A stretch of 64,000 nt of DNA. Source: Collybia mongolica (lineage: Eukaryota; Basidiomycota; Agaricomycetes; Agaricales; Clitocybaceae). The DNA is taken from positions 434,001 to 498,000 of the forward strand of contig JAAXNY010000014.1 in assembly GCA_013420905.1 (NCBI GenBank), in the 5' to 3' direction. This document shows, piece by piece, positions 24,443 to 37,051 of this stretch. A program made the position numbers and the translations under genes. The notes below the pieces were generated by a model. The model did no database searches and was not told the origin of the DNA. It worked only from the letters and a program-made list of their open reading frames with translations. Within the stretch, counting starts at the first letter, position 1, and the number at the start of each line of letters is the position of its first letter.

Positions 24443-24987
24443 ATGGCGTTTTTCGGTGATCAACGGTCCCAACTCTACATCTCGCTCACTTTATGATTAT
24501 GTGTATGATGGGTCGGTATGCCAAGTTCTGATCGCGTGCTCGAATGTTCGCCTTGGTCTCCATCTATGCATCCCCCGGCGGTCTGAGTTACTAGTTTGTT
24601 TCTTGGACTTAAAAGCATCAATTGCTTGGATCTAGTGAATCACGATTCCTGGCAAGGACTACCCTTTCGTGAACGAACATCGTAATTTCCAACTTGACTT
24701 ACTTTTTATCCTTAAATTGAAGTAGAGCTTTTGGGTCACTGTGGGTGTGTTATGTGAATATCTGGACGGTGCGCTTATATACGTACTTTTTTTTTTGTTC
24801 CTTTCGCTCTCCGATAGGCTCATCGGTCCGCACATCATACATGTGCATGACAATGAGGGAATTATTGATTCAATACCTCACGGTTATCTACATCTAATCC
24901 TAGAAACATAATCAGCTTCAATCCACTGCTCGACTGACGCTTGAATAGGCGATTACTTCGATCTTCCAACATCATATCTTCTCAGCT
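24443..24987. other. Spacer between hydrolase copies 2 and 3
   Basis: No gene seen. Short T-rich tracts and the promoter of copy 3; the sequence around 24455-24600 resembles the 3' flank of copy 3, in line with duplication of gene plus flank. Confidence 0.5.
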
Positions 24988-26309
24988 ATGACCACCAGCA
25001 GCTTGACTCGATATTACACCGAACACACCGTCAGAGTTGCTGATGGCATAGATGTTTACTACACAGACAGTGGTGCCCCTCACTCGAATGATTATACCAC
25101 ACTGGTAATCTTGCACGGCAGCGCCTTCAATGGAAGTGAGCCAAGAACGCCCGCTACCCGGGCCTTCCGAGCTAATATGTTTCTTCAGCTGTTTTCATAC
25201 CTCTTCATAAATTTGCACACCAGAAAAACCTCCGTGTTGTACTATGGAACCGTAGGGACTATCGTGGCTCCACGAAGTATTCGGATGAAGAACTTGCTGA
25301 TCTCAAAGCCGGCCGCCAAGTCTTTCAGGATCGCCATGCATTCCAGCTTGCCTCATTTCTCGAATACTTTATTACGGCCAAAGGTACTCCCAAGCTTAGT
25401 CCTGATCGAAAAATGGGTGGCTTCATCATCATGGGATGGAGTTTCGGGAACGCCACCACTATGTCACTTCTAGCCAATCCTCAAGCCGTTCCCAAGGCTG
25501 TGTATGAGCTTATTGAACCGTATGTTATGAGCGTGGTTCTCTTCGGTTCGTTTCCCATACTTGTTCTTTGTTTGCAACACCGAACGTTGCTACATTTCAG
25601 ATCCTCCTTTCATTGCCTTAGGGTACCCTCCTCCTACGTATAGTGGCGCCTACTACCCTTTTGTTGATCCAGACTATACTGGTGATCCTGAAAAATTCTA
25701 CGATTATTTCTTGCACTGGGTCAGCTCCCACTACGACCATCCTGACGTCACTTCTAGAGACGCCTCGGGGCTTGATTACGGGAAAGGCACAAACAAATGG
25801 ACAATCAATGGGTGGTCAGATGAACAGAAAGCAATTTGTATCGAAAACGCCGCTGCTATTCGCTCCGAACTTCCCTCGTGAGTTCATCCATGGATGCAGG
25901 TTACAACTACAGTATCTTACCGCGGCTTTGGTATAGTTATGCACCCCCAATGCAAGAACTACTGAAAACTCAAACACACAATGCATTGTTCAATGAAGGT
26001 CTTGTAGCCTCATATTTTCCCAACGTCTACGTTTTCTACCTTACTGCCAGAAATTCTGACTGGTTTATTATATGGGCATATATGGAGTCTACGAGGTTGT
26101 ATAAGGAAGCAAGGGACTGCGAGAAAACTGTCCGTAAGACCGACTTCCACTTGGTTGATGGAGCGAATCATTTCGTGAGTGAAATAAACCCGCACCTTCT
26201 CAAGGGAGATAGATCACTTAACCACGAACAATAGCTGCATTATGAGTCGCCCGAGTTGATGTTGCAGCTTGTGATCGCGGGTGGCCGCCGGGAGTTTGGA
26301 GTTAAGTGA
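24988..26309 (+). CDS. Alpha/beta-hydrolase, tandem copy 3
   Basis: Five exons: 24988-25135, 25189-25545, 25601-25877, 25937-26174, 26235-26309; 364 residues. Oxyanion motif VILHGSAFNG, nucleophile Ser134 in GWSFGNATTMS and His339 in DGANHF. It is almost collinear with copy 2, and exons 1-4 have the same lengths. Differences are mostly substitutions (for example HKFAHQKN in place of HELAHREN) and a slightly longer last exon. Retained frames and splice sites in all three copies argue that they are maintained. Function is undetermined beyond the hydrolase fold. Confidence 0.88.
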
Positions 26310-26878
26310 CGTTCTTTGGTGAGCGTCTTAACTCAGCGACTGATATGTATTGAACAAGCATACGATGGTATGATATATCAAGTTTTGATTAAGGGCTTCA
26401 GTATCCAACCGAAATCTAGCTTGCTCTTCACCCGTGATTCGGCGGTCTGGGTTTCCTCGCAAAGCTTGCTTTGGATCAATTAGAATACCATATCTGGCGA
26501 GAACTTTTCATTATAGTATAGTGGTTCCTGGTTTACTTACCTTGTATCTTTAAAAAATAAAATTTGAAGTAGGCTTTGGGGTATCTGTGTGAGGGAAAAA
26601 GCAGGTTGGGTGGTCCTCGCATCGCGCTTGATGAGAGGACGAAGATCGTCGACGCTGTGAATAGCATAGAGCTGGGCTGCCGTTATTATTCCGGAAACCT
26701 AACCTGTAACATATGTGTTAGTCGTACCGAAGAAAGAGAAGTTAATGGTAGATCAAGGAACGTGCAAATGTAAAAGTATGGGCGAGAAGGCTGACGACTC
26801 GCTCACGAATGTCGGAGATATGGATGTTGACCCCAAACCGGCCCCCTGTATTCCCAAATGGATAGGAAGCTTAGAGTG

Positions 26879-27293
26879 TTAGTCAACTTTGATACCATCT
26901 CCTTGACCCTTTCCTTTTTAGTATAAGTTTGGTCGTGACGAGTACATCCTTGACCACCAAAATATTTTCATACAAATGAAAGAAATGACTTGCTTTCCAT
27001 AAACGCGTCAAGAGTAATGACATCGCGAGATGAAGTTTATTTAACTCAAGGTGATTTAATGTAGGAAGAGTTCCCTTGGGCGTCGTAAAAATTGCGGAGT
27101 GATAGAAAACTCACATTTGTTGAGTATTTTTTAAAGTGGAAGGACGGTGGGGTTCGAGCCCGCCGCAAGTATCACCATATCACTAGTTCGTCCGAGATAT
27201 GTTAACCTTGAATTTGAGAATATTAGAGACTCGTGTGCTAATTGCAAAAAGTATCTTGTGGGATACAGTGATGCACTTCAAAGTTGACTAATC
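26879..27293. mobile_element. MITE-like element with 14-bp terminal inverted repeats
   Basis: TTAGTCAACTTTGA at 26879-26892 is the exact reverse complement of 27278-27291. The interval is about 0.4 kb with no coding capacity, as expected for a non-autonomous DNA transposon. GAGTG stands on both sides (26874-26878 and 27294-27298), a possible 5-bp target duplication, although the right copy is 2 nt from the repeat. A TA duplication just inside the arms is the alternative reading. Inside is GGTTCGAGCCC (27151-27161), identical to a pol III box B consensus, but no foldable tRNA surrounds it. Confidence 0.55.
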
Positions 27294-27411
27294 GAGTGCA
27301 GAGTTGGAGCGCCCACGGCTTCCCATACGGAACCACGGCCCGAGCGCTCCCTTGACGGCAGCCATCTCGCGCCGGAAGTTCTCTACTAGCGATTCGAGAC
27401 TGTCTACACGC
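27288..27411 (-). CDS. Possible terminal exon of an unresolved minus-strand gene
   Basis: After a CTCTGCAG acceptor the minus strand reads RVDSLESLVENFRREMAAVK, then GALGPWFRMGSRGRSNSALD and TAG. The heptad-like, amphipathic sequence looks like a genuine C-terminus. Upstream exons would lie at about 27430-28460 but could not be joined with confidence. Its stop codon and last bases lie inside the right terminal repeat of the MITE-like element, so the present C-terminus may have been created by that insertion. Confidence 0.3.
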
Positions 27412-30070
27412 CTGCAGAGCAAGAGGTTTTGTTAGACATGATTACTGCTGGGTTGTCCCTCTCTGATTTCAGAGACGGAGAATAGGCGACTTCGAGCGTT
27501 TCTCTGCTCGAAAAGCGTGATGATAGACACTTGCTTAGTGACCGACGTGCGGCGCATCGAGTATGATAGAATTTTTGAGGAATAGGGCCACCGTGTGATA
27601 TTTTCTCTCTCCAGGCAATGTATAAACTCGGCCTTCATAGGGGTGCGATAAGGCCGACCATCTCCGCCCAGAGGGTAGGAACCACGCAATACTGATATGA
27701 ATGACGGTGTCAGAAATGGTCGAAAGAGCGAATATAGACAGATGGAAGGGCGCATTATTGGGACACAGAAGTATGCCATTTGCACGTTAACCATAGGCAG
27801 AGAAGGAGGAGACGAAGAGCTAGCTGTGTGATGATTGAATATGCTTTGCAAAACGACAACCCAACATGAAAATCTTCCAATGCGTGGTGACATAGTGGTG
27901 GGATAATGGTGAGCTTGATCCCGAGCTGTCCGTTGTACCGGTCAAAGGAGGTGTAGCCTAGTAGGACCTGAGAAACCCTACTGATATTGCAGCCCTGAAT
28001 TACACCCTTCCATCTCAACGATATAGATGTGAGAGACAAAATACAAGGTTTCCGTGGTCGTGACGGCTATCGTTATGATGCACATGAAGGAGTATTGAGT
28101 AGGAGCTCCCAAGAATATCTTCTCTCATGTACACATCCAACAGAAGCACATTACCTATGTATACGAGGGAATGAAAGAAGATGACCTTCTAACAGTAAGT
28201 TGGGGGTTAAGTTCGACTCGAGCTCCGGCCTTTGCTCTCCACAAATACAGAAAGCAAGCTGATAGCGCGGCTCTCCGCTGAAATTGGCATGGTAAGTTAT
28301 TGATGCTTGAGCTTGAATATCTAAGAGTAAACTTTTTGTTAGACTTGAGTGAGTGGTTGAGTGTACAGCTTCTGGGGTTCCGGGAAACTCCGACCCGGTT
28401 GAGTTGAAAAATATATACCTGAAAATACTCAAACTGCATATGTATTATGATAATGTTCACGAGCCAAGGGCTTCAGCTACAACACACCGCGCCTCACCAC
28501 ATAGATCATCATAAAGCTCCGACAACTTGAAAGGGTCTCGCGGGGTATTCGTCTATCTCATTGGGTGTTATGGATTCGCAAGACCCCCTGGAATGTTCTG
28601 GTAAATAATGGATGAATCGCCCCGCACAGAAATGACAAATTTATCTCGAACGCCTTCCCAGAGGCCCGCATGCCGTATCACATTCATACCAGGCAGTCCC
28701 GCAGTAACAGGGCACTACGATCAGCGCCCTTGACGGCCGACCCCATTTCAGATTTTACGTTCGGGACCTTTGTCTATGTTTCGCGAATCATCCATACTTC
28801 GAGGGACTAACTTACCCTGGCCTGATCCTGTAACACCAACTGTTGCAGGCTTTTCGAGGATAAGAAGGCCCTGTATCGATGCTGCTCATTTTCAAAGTGT
28901 TCTTATCATTTATGTGGCGATTTCCATATTTTTGGGGGACTCTGCACCTTGGGATGGTCCTGTAACGTGCCCTGCGGAAGTAACTGTCAAGGGAAGGTTC
29001 AGTGCTCCGATTCACACTTCTCTGTTGTAATTCTTGATTTCCTTCTGTAAGAAAGTGCTATGTACGACGAGGAACGACTTGATGGGTCGAGCCTAGTTGC
29101 TGGAACCTAGCTGGGCTTGTCCTTCTTGTTGTCGGAGCAGGATTTGGGGGACTCACTCTTTTTGACATTTGCAGTTCTCATTTCCGGCTCTTATTAACTA
29201 TAAGCTTTACCTTGTGTTCAAACTTCTCCCATCACGTACGTTTTTCCAACAGGCATGCATAGCTGTGGGATAAAGCGCTATCTTGTGGTGACTGCTATGC
29301 CTCGGGATCTTTGTCCCCTGCCTCATTCATCTTCAACGCCACCTTAACGGCATGAAGGCATAAATTCTAGGATGGCCTGCGCCACTCCAAGTAAATTTGG
29401 ATGGCTGTATCTTCCGTAATATATACCTATACATGCCTTGACCGCATAAGTGTTAATTGAGTTCTGAAGTGACATTCTCAATGTTTTGATTACAGAGGTG
29501 TTTTGGATTCGCTAGGCAGATGGTATTCCTACTATGCGGTAAAACGGCGCCCCAATAAGTGTTAAGGACGATTGCTGCTGAAAGAGGTAAGGTATATCGT
29601 TTCAATCTTCGAGGCGTTTGGAACATCATACCGAATTCTCATAAAGTACCAGTTTACAGTTTATATATATATATATATGTAATTCTTGGACACACATTGG
29701 CTGCGTATAATGGACGCGTCGATGGAAGCAGACTGGAACGCAAACCTCCGTTCGGATTCTCACCGGAGCTTGCAGGGGTCGTGCTATGGCTCATGCTCAT
29801 GCCCCACTTGAATCCTCCTATTCTGCTCAAATGGCCTTGAATTGGGTTGATTAACTCCACCCCCAGATGGACAGGACATATAGAAATTCTGATTCTGTGA
29901 ATACTGCCGCCACTCCGATATATTATGCGGTCTGGGTGGGCCGGTCAGGAACGGAAACGGACCCCTAACCCGATTGTCGACTTCACGACGACGTTGGACC
30001 AAACAAGTCGGCACAGAAATTATACCCCACACCACCATCTCCCTTCTTGGTCCCTTTAAACTTATCTGCT

Positions 30071-32354
<2,284 letters not shown>

Positions 32355-32735
32355 TGCTGGTCAGATGTGGATGTACGTTTGATTTTTTCGTTCTACATCT
32401 CCCCTTAGATATCCATGTACTTGTATTTCTTGCTTTTAGTGTATAGTCGTATGTATGTATTCTGTCTAGAGTCGCTTGCTTTATCTTTTTTGTTTTTTTT
32501 CGTTGTACCGCACGCACAATCATGAGCGCAGTCTAATAATTTCACTTCCTACTGCCTGCATTTACGCTATCAATATCATCGCACACTATCAATTTATTGG
32601 ATTTCGGTTTATGACAAAGAGAGGCTCCACTGTGGTTGTAATTTATTTTATTCAACGTATAATCGCGATTGGTGACTGAAATCTGCACAAAAAGGAACCC
32701 AAATCGGAAGCAACAACAAAAGCCACAAAAATATC
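32355..32735. other. SNF1 3' flank
   Basis: T-rich 3' untranslated and intergenic sequence; no gene visible. Confidence 0.6.
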
Positions 32736-32809
32736 GGCCGACTAGCTCAGTTGGTTAGAGCGTCGTGCTAATAACGCGAAGGTCTTGGGTTCGACCCCCA
32801 CGTTGGCCA
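32736..32809 (+). tRNA. tRNA-Ile (anticodon AAU)
   Basis: A 74-nt cloverleaf without intron. The acceptor stem GGCCGAC pairs with GTTGGCC. The D arm is GCTC-AGTTGGTTA-GAGC, with box A intact. The anticodon stem TCGTG/CGCGA encloses the loop CTAATAA (anticodon AAT in DNA). The variable region is AGGTC, the T arm TTGGG-TTCGACC-CCCAC has box B GGTTCGACCCC, and the discriminator base is A. A T-rich run (TTTTTCTTTTTT) after 32817 can serve as pol III terminator. Confidence 0.96.
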
Positions 32810-33378
32810 TATGTCCTTTTTCTTTTTTGCATGAGGCTTCCCAAAGTAAACATTTCATGTCCGGTTTCCAGTGGACTTGGACTTGCAATAGACTCGGATC
32901 TCGCTCGCTCTTCGCAACCAACTGCACACACGTGACGCTGCAATATTAACGGTGCATACTCTCAAAGCAACGTCTTAGGGTGTTTAGCCACCCTTCTTTC
33001 AACTGCAGAAAAAGTTCACTATACGCATAACTGGGACATTCATGCCATGGCTGGGGTACGTATCCTTGCTTTGTCTGGCTTTGCAAGACTCTTGGGATAT
33101 AGCTGTCTTACGTTTCCAACGTTGTAACGGAACAACACATGTGGCCATTCAACATTTAACATCTATACCACCAAGTCCCCGTTATCTGAAGTTCAGGCTG
33201 ACATCTCTCCATTACACCACCCTGCTCTTCCCTTGCTCTGCATAGCCCAATTCGGAATTGCATACCGGCGATCACTCCACAATAGACTTATTTAATTCTC
33301 TAGGTTGACCAACTATGGTTCCCCCTCTCTCCACCACCGCACGTGACTTCCTGTCAAGGTATCGAACCCATCTCCTAC
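32810..33378. other. Intergenic, nothing identified
   Basis: Short frames only. It begins with the pol III terminator of the tRNA and ends upstream of the DUF6698 relic. Confidence 0.6.
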
Positions 33379-34624
33379 ATGGCCGGAAAGAGGTCCTCGG
33401 AATCGTCAAGTCTTTGTCCATCTGAGAAGGGAATGAAAAAACAGTACGTTCAACTGACCTTTTTTGTATAAACTTGACGCTAGCAAGTCAATCGGTTCAC
33501 CCAGAGGTCTTGGACCCCTCTCCATGGTCGAGCTTTCCCAGCACTTCAGCCGCACCGTACACACTTTTGCGAAAATCCAGGACGTAATCGAGAAGGGACT
33601 CGAAGCCTGACGCTTGGCTAATGATCCGGGGGAAAACCTCTCCGTCGAGTTTGTCCTTAATTTGTGTTTGCGGGAAAAACCTTGCTGACATATTGTAGAC
33701 AACGTCGCGACTACGACATCTTCAAGAAACTATTAGACATAAATCCGGTAGTTGAGGAATTTGTCCAGGATGACGAAGTCAACAGGATCGTATCAGCAGT
33801 ACGTCGAAGTTGACCTAAGTGTTCAGATACGATTCGGTGGTCACCACATCATGTAGGTTCAATCTAAGATGGGGAAATCGAGATCACTAGATACCAGTTC
33901 TTTGAAATCTGCAATTATAGATCTAGTTCCTCTATTGCAAGGTTACGAGTCAACTTCTCCTCCGTCCAGGAAACCCGATCGAGGTTTTAGTTATGGCTCC
34001 ACCGGCTCACTTCTCTGCCCACGGGTGTGGATTGGTTCAACGCAAGGTCTGTAAATCCTATGCAAAGCCCCTCCCGTATTGATCTTAGATTCTGCTGGTT
34101 GCTCCGACCGCTAGCAACCAGCAGAAACTGAGAACCAACGAGATCGCCGTCACTACTGAAATGTGGCCCATTTTTGCCTACGCCGACCGCCAGTATGACC
34201 CGGAAAATCCGCAGAAAGGGCTTTTCAGAGGCGCTCTGTTGGTGATGGTGCGTATCACACGTCCCAGAATTTCCCGACAGTTGTTAATCGAAAATTCAGG
34301 TATTCAAACATATTTTCTTTTCACCTACTTTTGCTCGTGGTGAGGCCCTCACGAAGCGCCCTGGCCACGCCAGAAAGCACGGTATGACTCGTGTCACGCC
34401 GGGATCAATCGCATATGTTGTGATTCAGATAAGACAGCCAACCCGTCCTCATTCCACTGCTTAGGACGATCGATACAGACCAAATTCGCCCTGTCCATTT
34501 CAGGAAGACTTTCGAGTGCAGATTCGAAACAGTTTTACAACAATATTTTGAAGGTATTTGGCGACGCCTAAAATTATAGCGACGAAATCTTGCACGGTGG
34601 GACAGGTATGTTTTCGTTGCATAA
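33379..34624 (+). pseudogene. DUF6698-type gene, degraded
   Basis: The collinear blocks recall DUF6698 proteins, an Agaricomycete family of unknown function. Exon 33379-33443 starts MAGKRSSESS. Exon 33484-33648 has GLGPLSMVELSQHFSRTVH. Exon 33699-33798 has QRRDYDIFKKLLDINP. Exon 33857 on has SLDTSSLKSAIIDLVPLL and STGSLLCP. Exon ending 34247 has TTEMWPIFAYADRQYDPENP. Exon 34300-34428 has ARKHGMTRVTPGSIAYVVIQ. The last piece, from 34479, has TKFALSISGRLSSADSKQFY. Damage includes TGA at 33608-33610 inside exon 2, an exon 6 donor that reads CAG/ATAAGA rather than GTAAGA with an in-frame TAG beyond it, TAA at 34569-34571, and a shift before RWDRYVF near the end. The fourth-to-fifth exon junction is also unclear and contains a perfect palindrome (34090-34126). 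Confidence 0.75.
34090..34126. repeat. Perfect 14-bp inverted repeat with 9-nt loop
   Basis: TTCTGCTGGTTGCT at 34090-34103 is the exact reverse complement of AGCAACCAGCAGAA at 34113-34126. It spans the likely acceptor of the fifth exon of the DUF6698 relic. Confidence 0.85.
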
Positions 34625-35986
34625 AGTCGTGAGCTTGAATAATCGTCGGAAAAATACACGGATTTTCCTGACTCTCAAGACGACCCCACAACGACCGTCG
34701 ATGGACCAAGCTCGACAACATTCTCTAGCACACCTCTGTCAGAGAGCTTTACTTAAGTATACAGTTTGTAAGCCAACTAAAGAGTCTCCAACGGTTTGGG
34801 GAGTAGGGGACAACCTTCGCTCACTTCCGTTGACGGCGTGTCATGCACGACAACAAATGTAATATACCAATAGTCTCTCAAATGAGGGACGTCGCTCCAT
34901 GTGGAACATATATACCATCACCCAGTCTAATGTTGTGTTTGGTACAATATAGAAACCAATTAAATTACTACCAGTCCCTCGTGAGCAGACTCGCTGATAA
35001 AAATCACGAGGGGCGTCATGAAATTGTCAAGAGCTTTCTCCATTCTGATAATATGCTTTTGTCGGGAGTTTGGAGCTGTCCGATCGATTATGTTAACATC
35101 GAAGGACACTTCGAGTCGTCTCCGGAGTCTATCACTACGTAAGGCCAAACCTGTTTCTAGAATTTCGCCATGCCATCGAGCAGTTGTTGGTCCTCAATCT
35201 CTTGCACTGCTGAATGACCTTATACAGATTTCGACCTTCGCAACTTAGCTTCATCATCATTACATGGATGTGAACCCGTGGGGGGAAACTTTTCTGCATG
35301 ATAATCCGCCCAATGAAACAAATATATCAAGGATCCTGTCGTAACTTTCTCACCAAACGAGTCACCACAGGAAATCGGCCCGAAGCTAAGGTCCATATGT
35401 TTCAGTGTGTTGGATATCCTAGGGCTTCTTAGGATGGTGGCCATACTATCAGAAAGCTGGTGACTCACAATGCATTAATCTACTCTCAGAGATACCCGCA
35501 AGCGCTGTAACACTGTTCAGAATTTGGATTTAGAGGTTAACTATTATATTTTAGTTTTTCCAGGCTTCACGTGCGAATGATGGCTTACGTTCGACCGACA
35601 TCGTCTTAAGCCAATAACGCGTAACAGAGGCCTCCTTACTAGCTCAAAAGTCCACCTATGATTAGGAAAGTAAGCTAAAGTGTGCGAACACTGTCTTTAC
35701 TACGTGTATCAGTGGTAAACGCGTCATACGCGTCCCCTGTTATGTGATTGTCTGGGCGGTTCAAGTGCAAATACCTCATAGATGAATACCCTGAAAATAA
35801 GCATTCGGATATGCGATATAATACGTGTCTGTCAGTAAGAAGGCATGTGGGTGCCATGAATGATTGGCGGAAGGCAGATCTTGATCTGACCACGTGACGG
35901 CCTGGAGACGAACGCGTCGGGTGCACGAGTTTGTTGGTTCATTGGACTCTTTCACCGCTTGAACCTCTTCGTGAGCTTTTCCAGCC
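34625..35986. other. Intergenic, nothing identified
   Basis: Frames are short and unrelated to each other on both strands. No continuation of the DUF6698 relic could be followed past about 34624. The last few hundred bases should carry the promoter of the coiled-coil gene at 35987. Confidence 0.55.
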
Positions 35987-36825
35987 ATGCGCCGGGCACA
36001 AAGCGTTCGACACTATGCAAGACCATCTTTGGCGCTGGGAGCTGATGATCTTGGAATGTTGAGGGAGGGTGATGAATCAAATGAGGATATTCTTCGACGC
36101 CAACTGTTGGACAAAGATAGAGAGAATGACAAAGTTTGTCTCTGTGGTTCTGTACCGATTTATCTGTGGAAGCTCACTAATAAAACAATTTAGCTGCAAA
36201 CCCAGATTCAAAGTCTTCAAGCGCAACTTGCCCAACGCCCGCCCCTAGAGACCATACAAGAATTGGAGAAAGAATACAAAAACTTAGATTTGCTTCTTCA
36301 AGGAACTCAACGAGAGAATGAGCGGTGCATGGCAGAACTCGAACGGCGAGTAATAACTTACTTAAACGCGTGCGCTTTATCTTACATCCTTAATCTCATA
36401 GTGCAAAGACACGGGAGAAAATGCTTGAACGCGAACTCGCCAAGCTCGCAGGGGAAAATTGGCAGGTGCGCACTCTCCCACCATCCTTTTTTTTCGCGAC
36501 TTACCATCGATACCCACAGTCATCTCTGGACATTACACCATCAGTCATCAGCGCCCGATCCGTCCACATCCACCAACGATCAGCGACTATTTCTGCTTCG
36601 CCAAGACTGATATCTTCTCCATTGGTGGACAACGGCCCGGCGACGCCCCCACCACAGCAGCAACAAGCAACTCTTGCGCACGTGGAGCAAATTCGTATGT
36701 TGATACTGGGGATGGAGCACAGGTTGCAAACGCGAGAAGAGAAACTGGCCAAAACGATCGAGAGAGCGGAGAGCGAGGGGCGAAAATTCGAAGAGGCCCA
36801 AAATGAAGTCATGGCGAGTTCATGA
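35987..36825 (+). CDS. Small coiled-coil protein, uncharacterised
   Basis: Four exons: 35987-36133, 36194-36345, 36402-36465, 36520-36825; 222 residues. It is almost entirely helical and charged. Coiled-coil segments are at about residues 35-120 (QTQIQSLQAQLAQRP; ELEKEYKNLDLLLQ; EKMLERELAKLAGEN) and 170-220 (VEQIRMLILGMEHRLQTREE; IERAESEGRKFEEAQ), separated by a Ser/Pro/Gln-rich linker. The N-terminus is MRRAQSVRHYARPSLALGAD. A scaffold or cytoskeletal/spindle role would be typical of such architecture but nothing identifies one. Exons 2 and 3 join in frame only if intron 2 uses a GC donor (GCGAGT); the nearby GT gives an immediate stop. Confidence 0.65.
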
Positions 36826-37051
36826 TTATAGGTCCGTGGAATTTCCAACGCATGAGATCCTGTCAGGGACAACTATCCACTGTACATCATCACATTCATC
36901 TGTAACTATATACCCGTTCTGTATTGCATTTTCTGGGACATTATCATTAAGTGTCATACATAATAAAATTGATACATAAACTCTATATAAAAATAGACAT
37001 GAAAGGCATGTTGGTGGGTAAGAGTAGTCTTGTGAAGGTGTATAACAAAGA

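Larger units (their letters stand above)
26310..30070. other. Gene-poor interval with MITE-like element
   Basis: Outside the element at 26879-27293 and the exon-like stretch at 27288-27411, I see only short or shifting frames. On the minus strand between about 27430 and 28460 several frames have a membrane-protein feel but cannot be joined into one model; this may be a decayed gene. A (TA)n run lies at about 29660-29680. The last 200 bp is the SNF1 promoter. Confidence 0.45.

Noticed and set aside
21409..26309. A secondary-metabolite gene cluster around the hydrolases
   Set aside because: No polyketide synthase, NRPS, terpene cyclase, P450 or transporter lies next to them; neighbours are a putative OB-fold protein and a gene-poor region.
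27140..27212. A tRNA gene around GGTTCGAGCCC
   Set aside because: The T stem has two mismatches and there is no D arm, anticodon stem or acceptor pairing.
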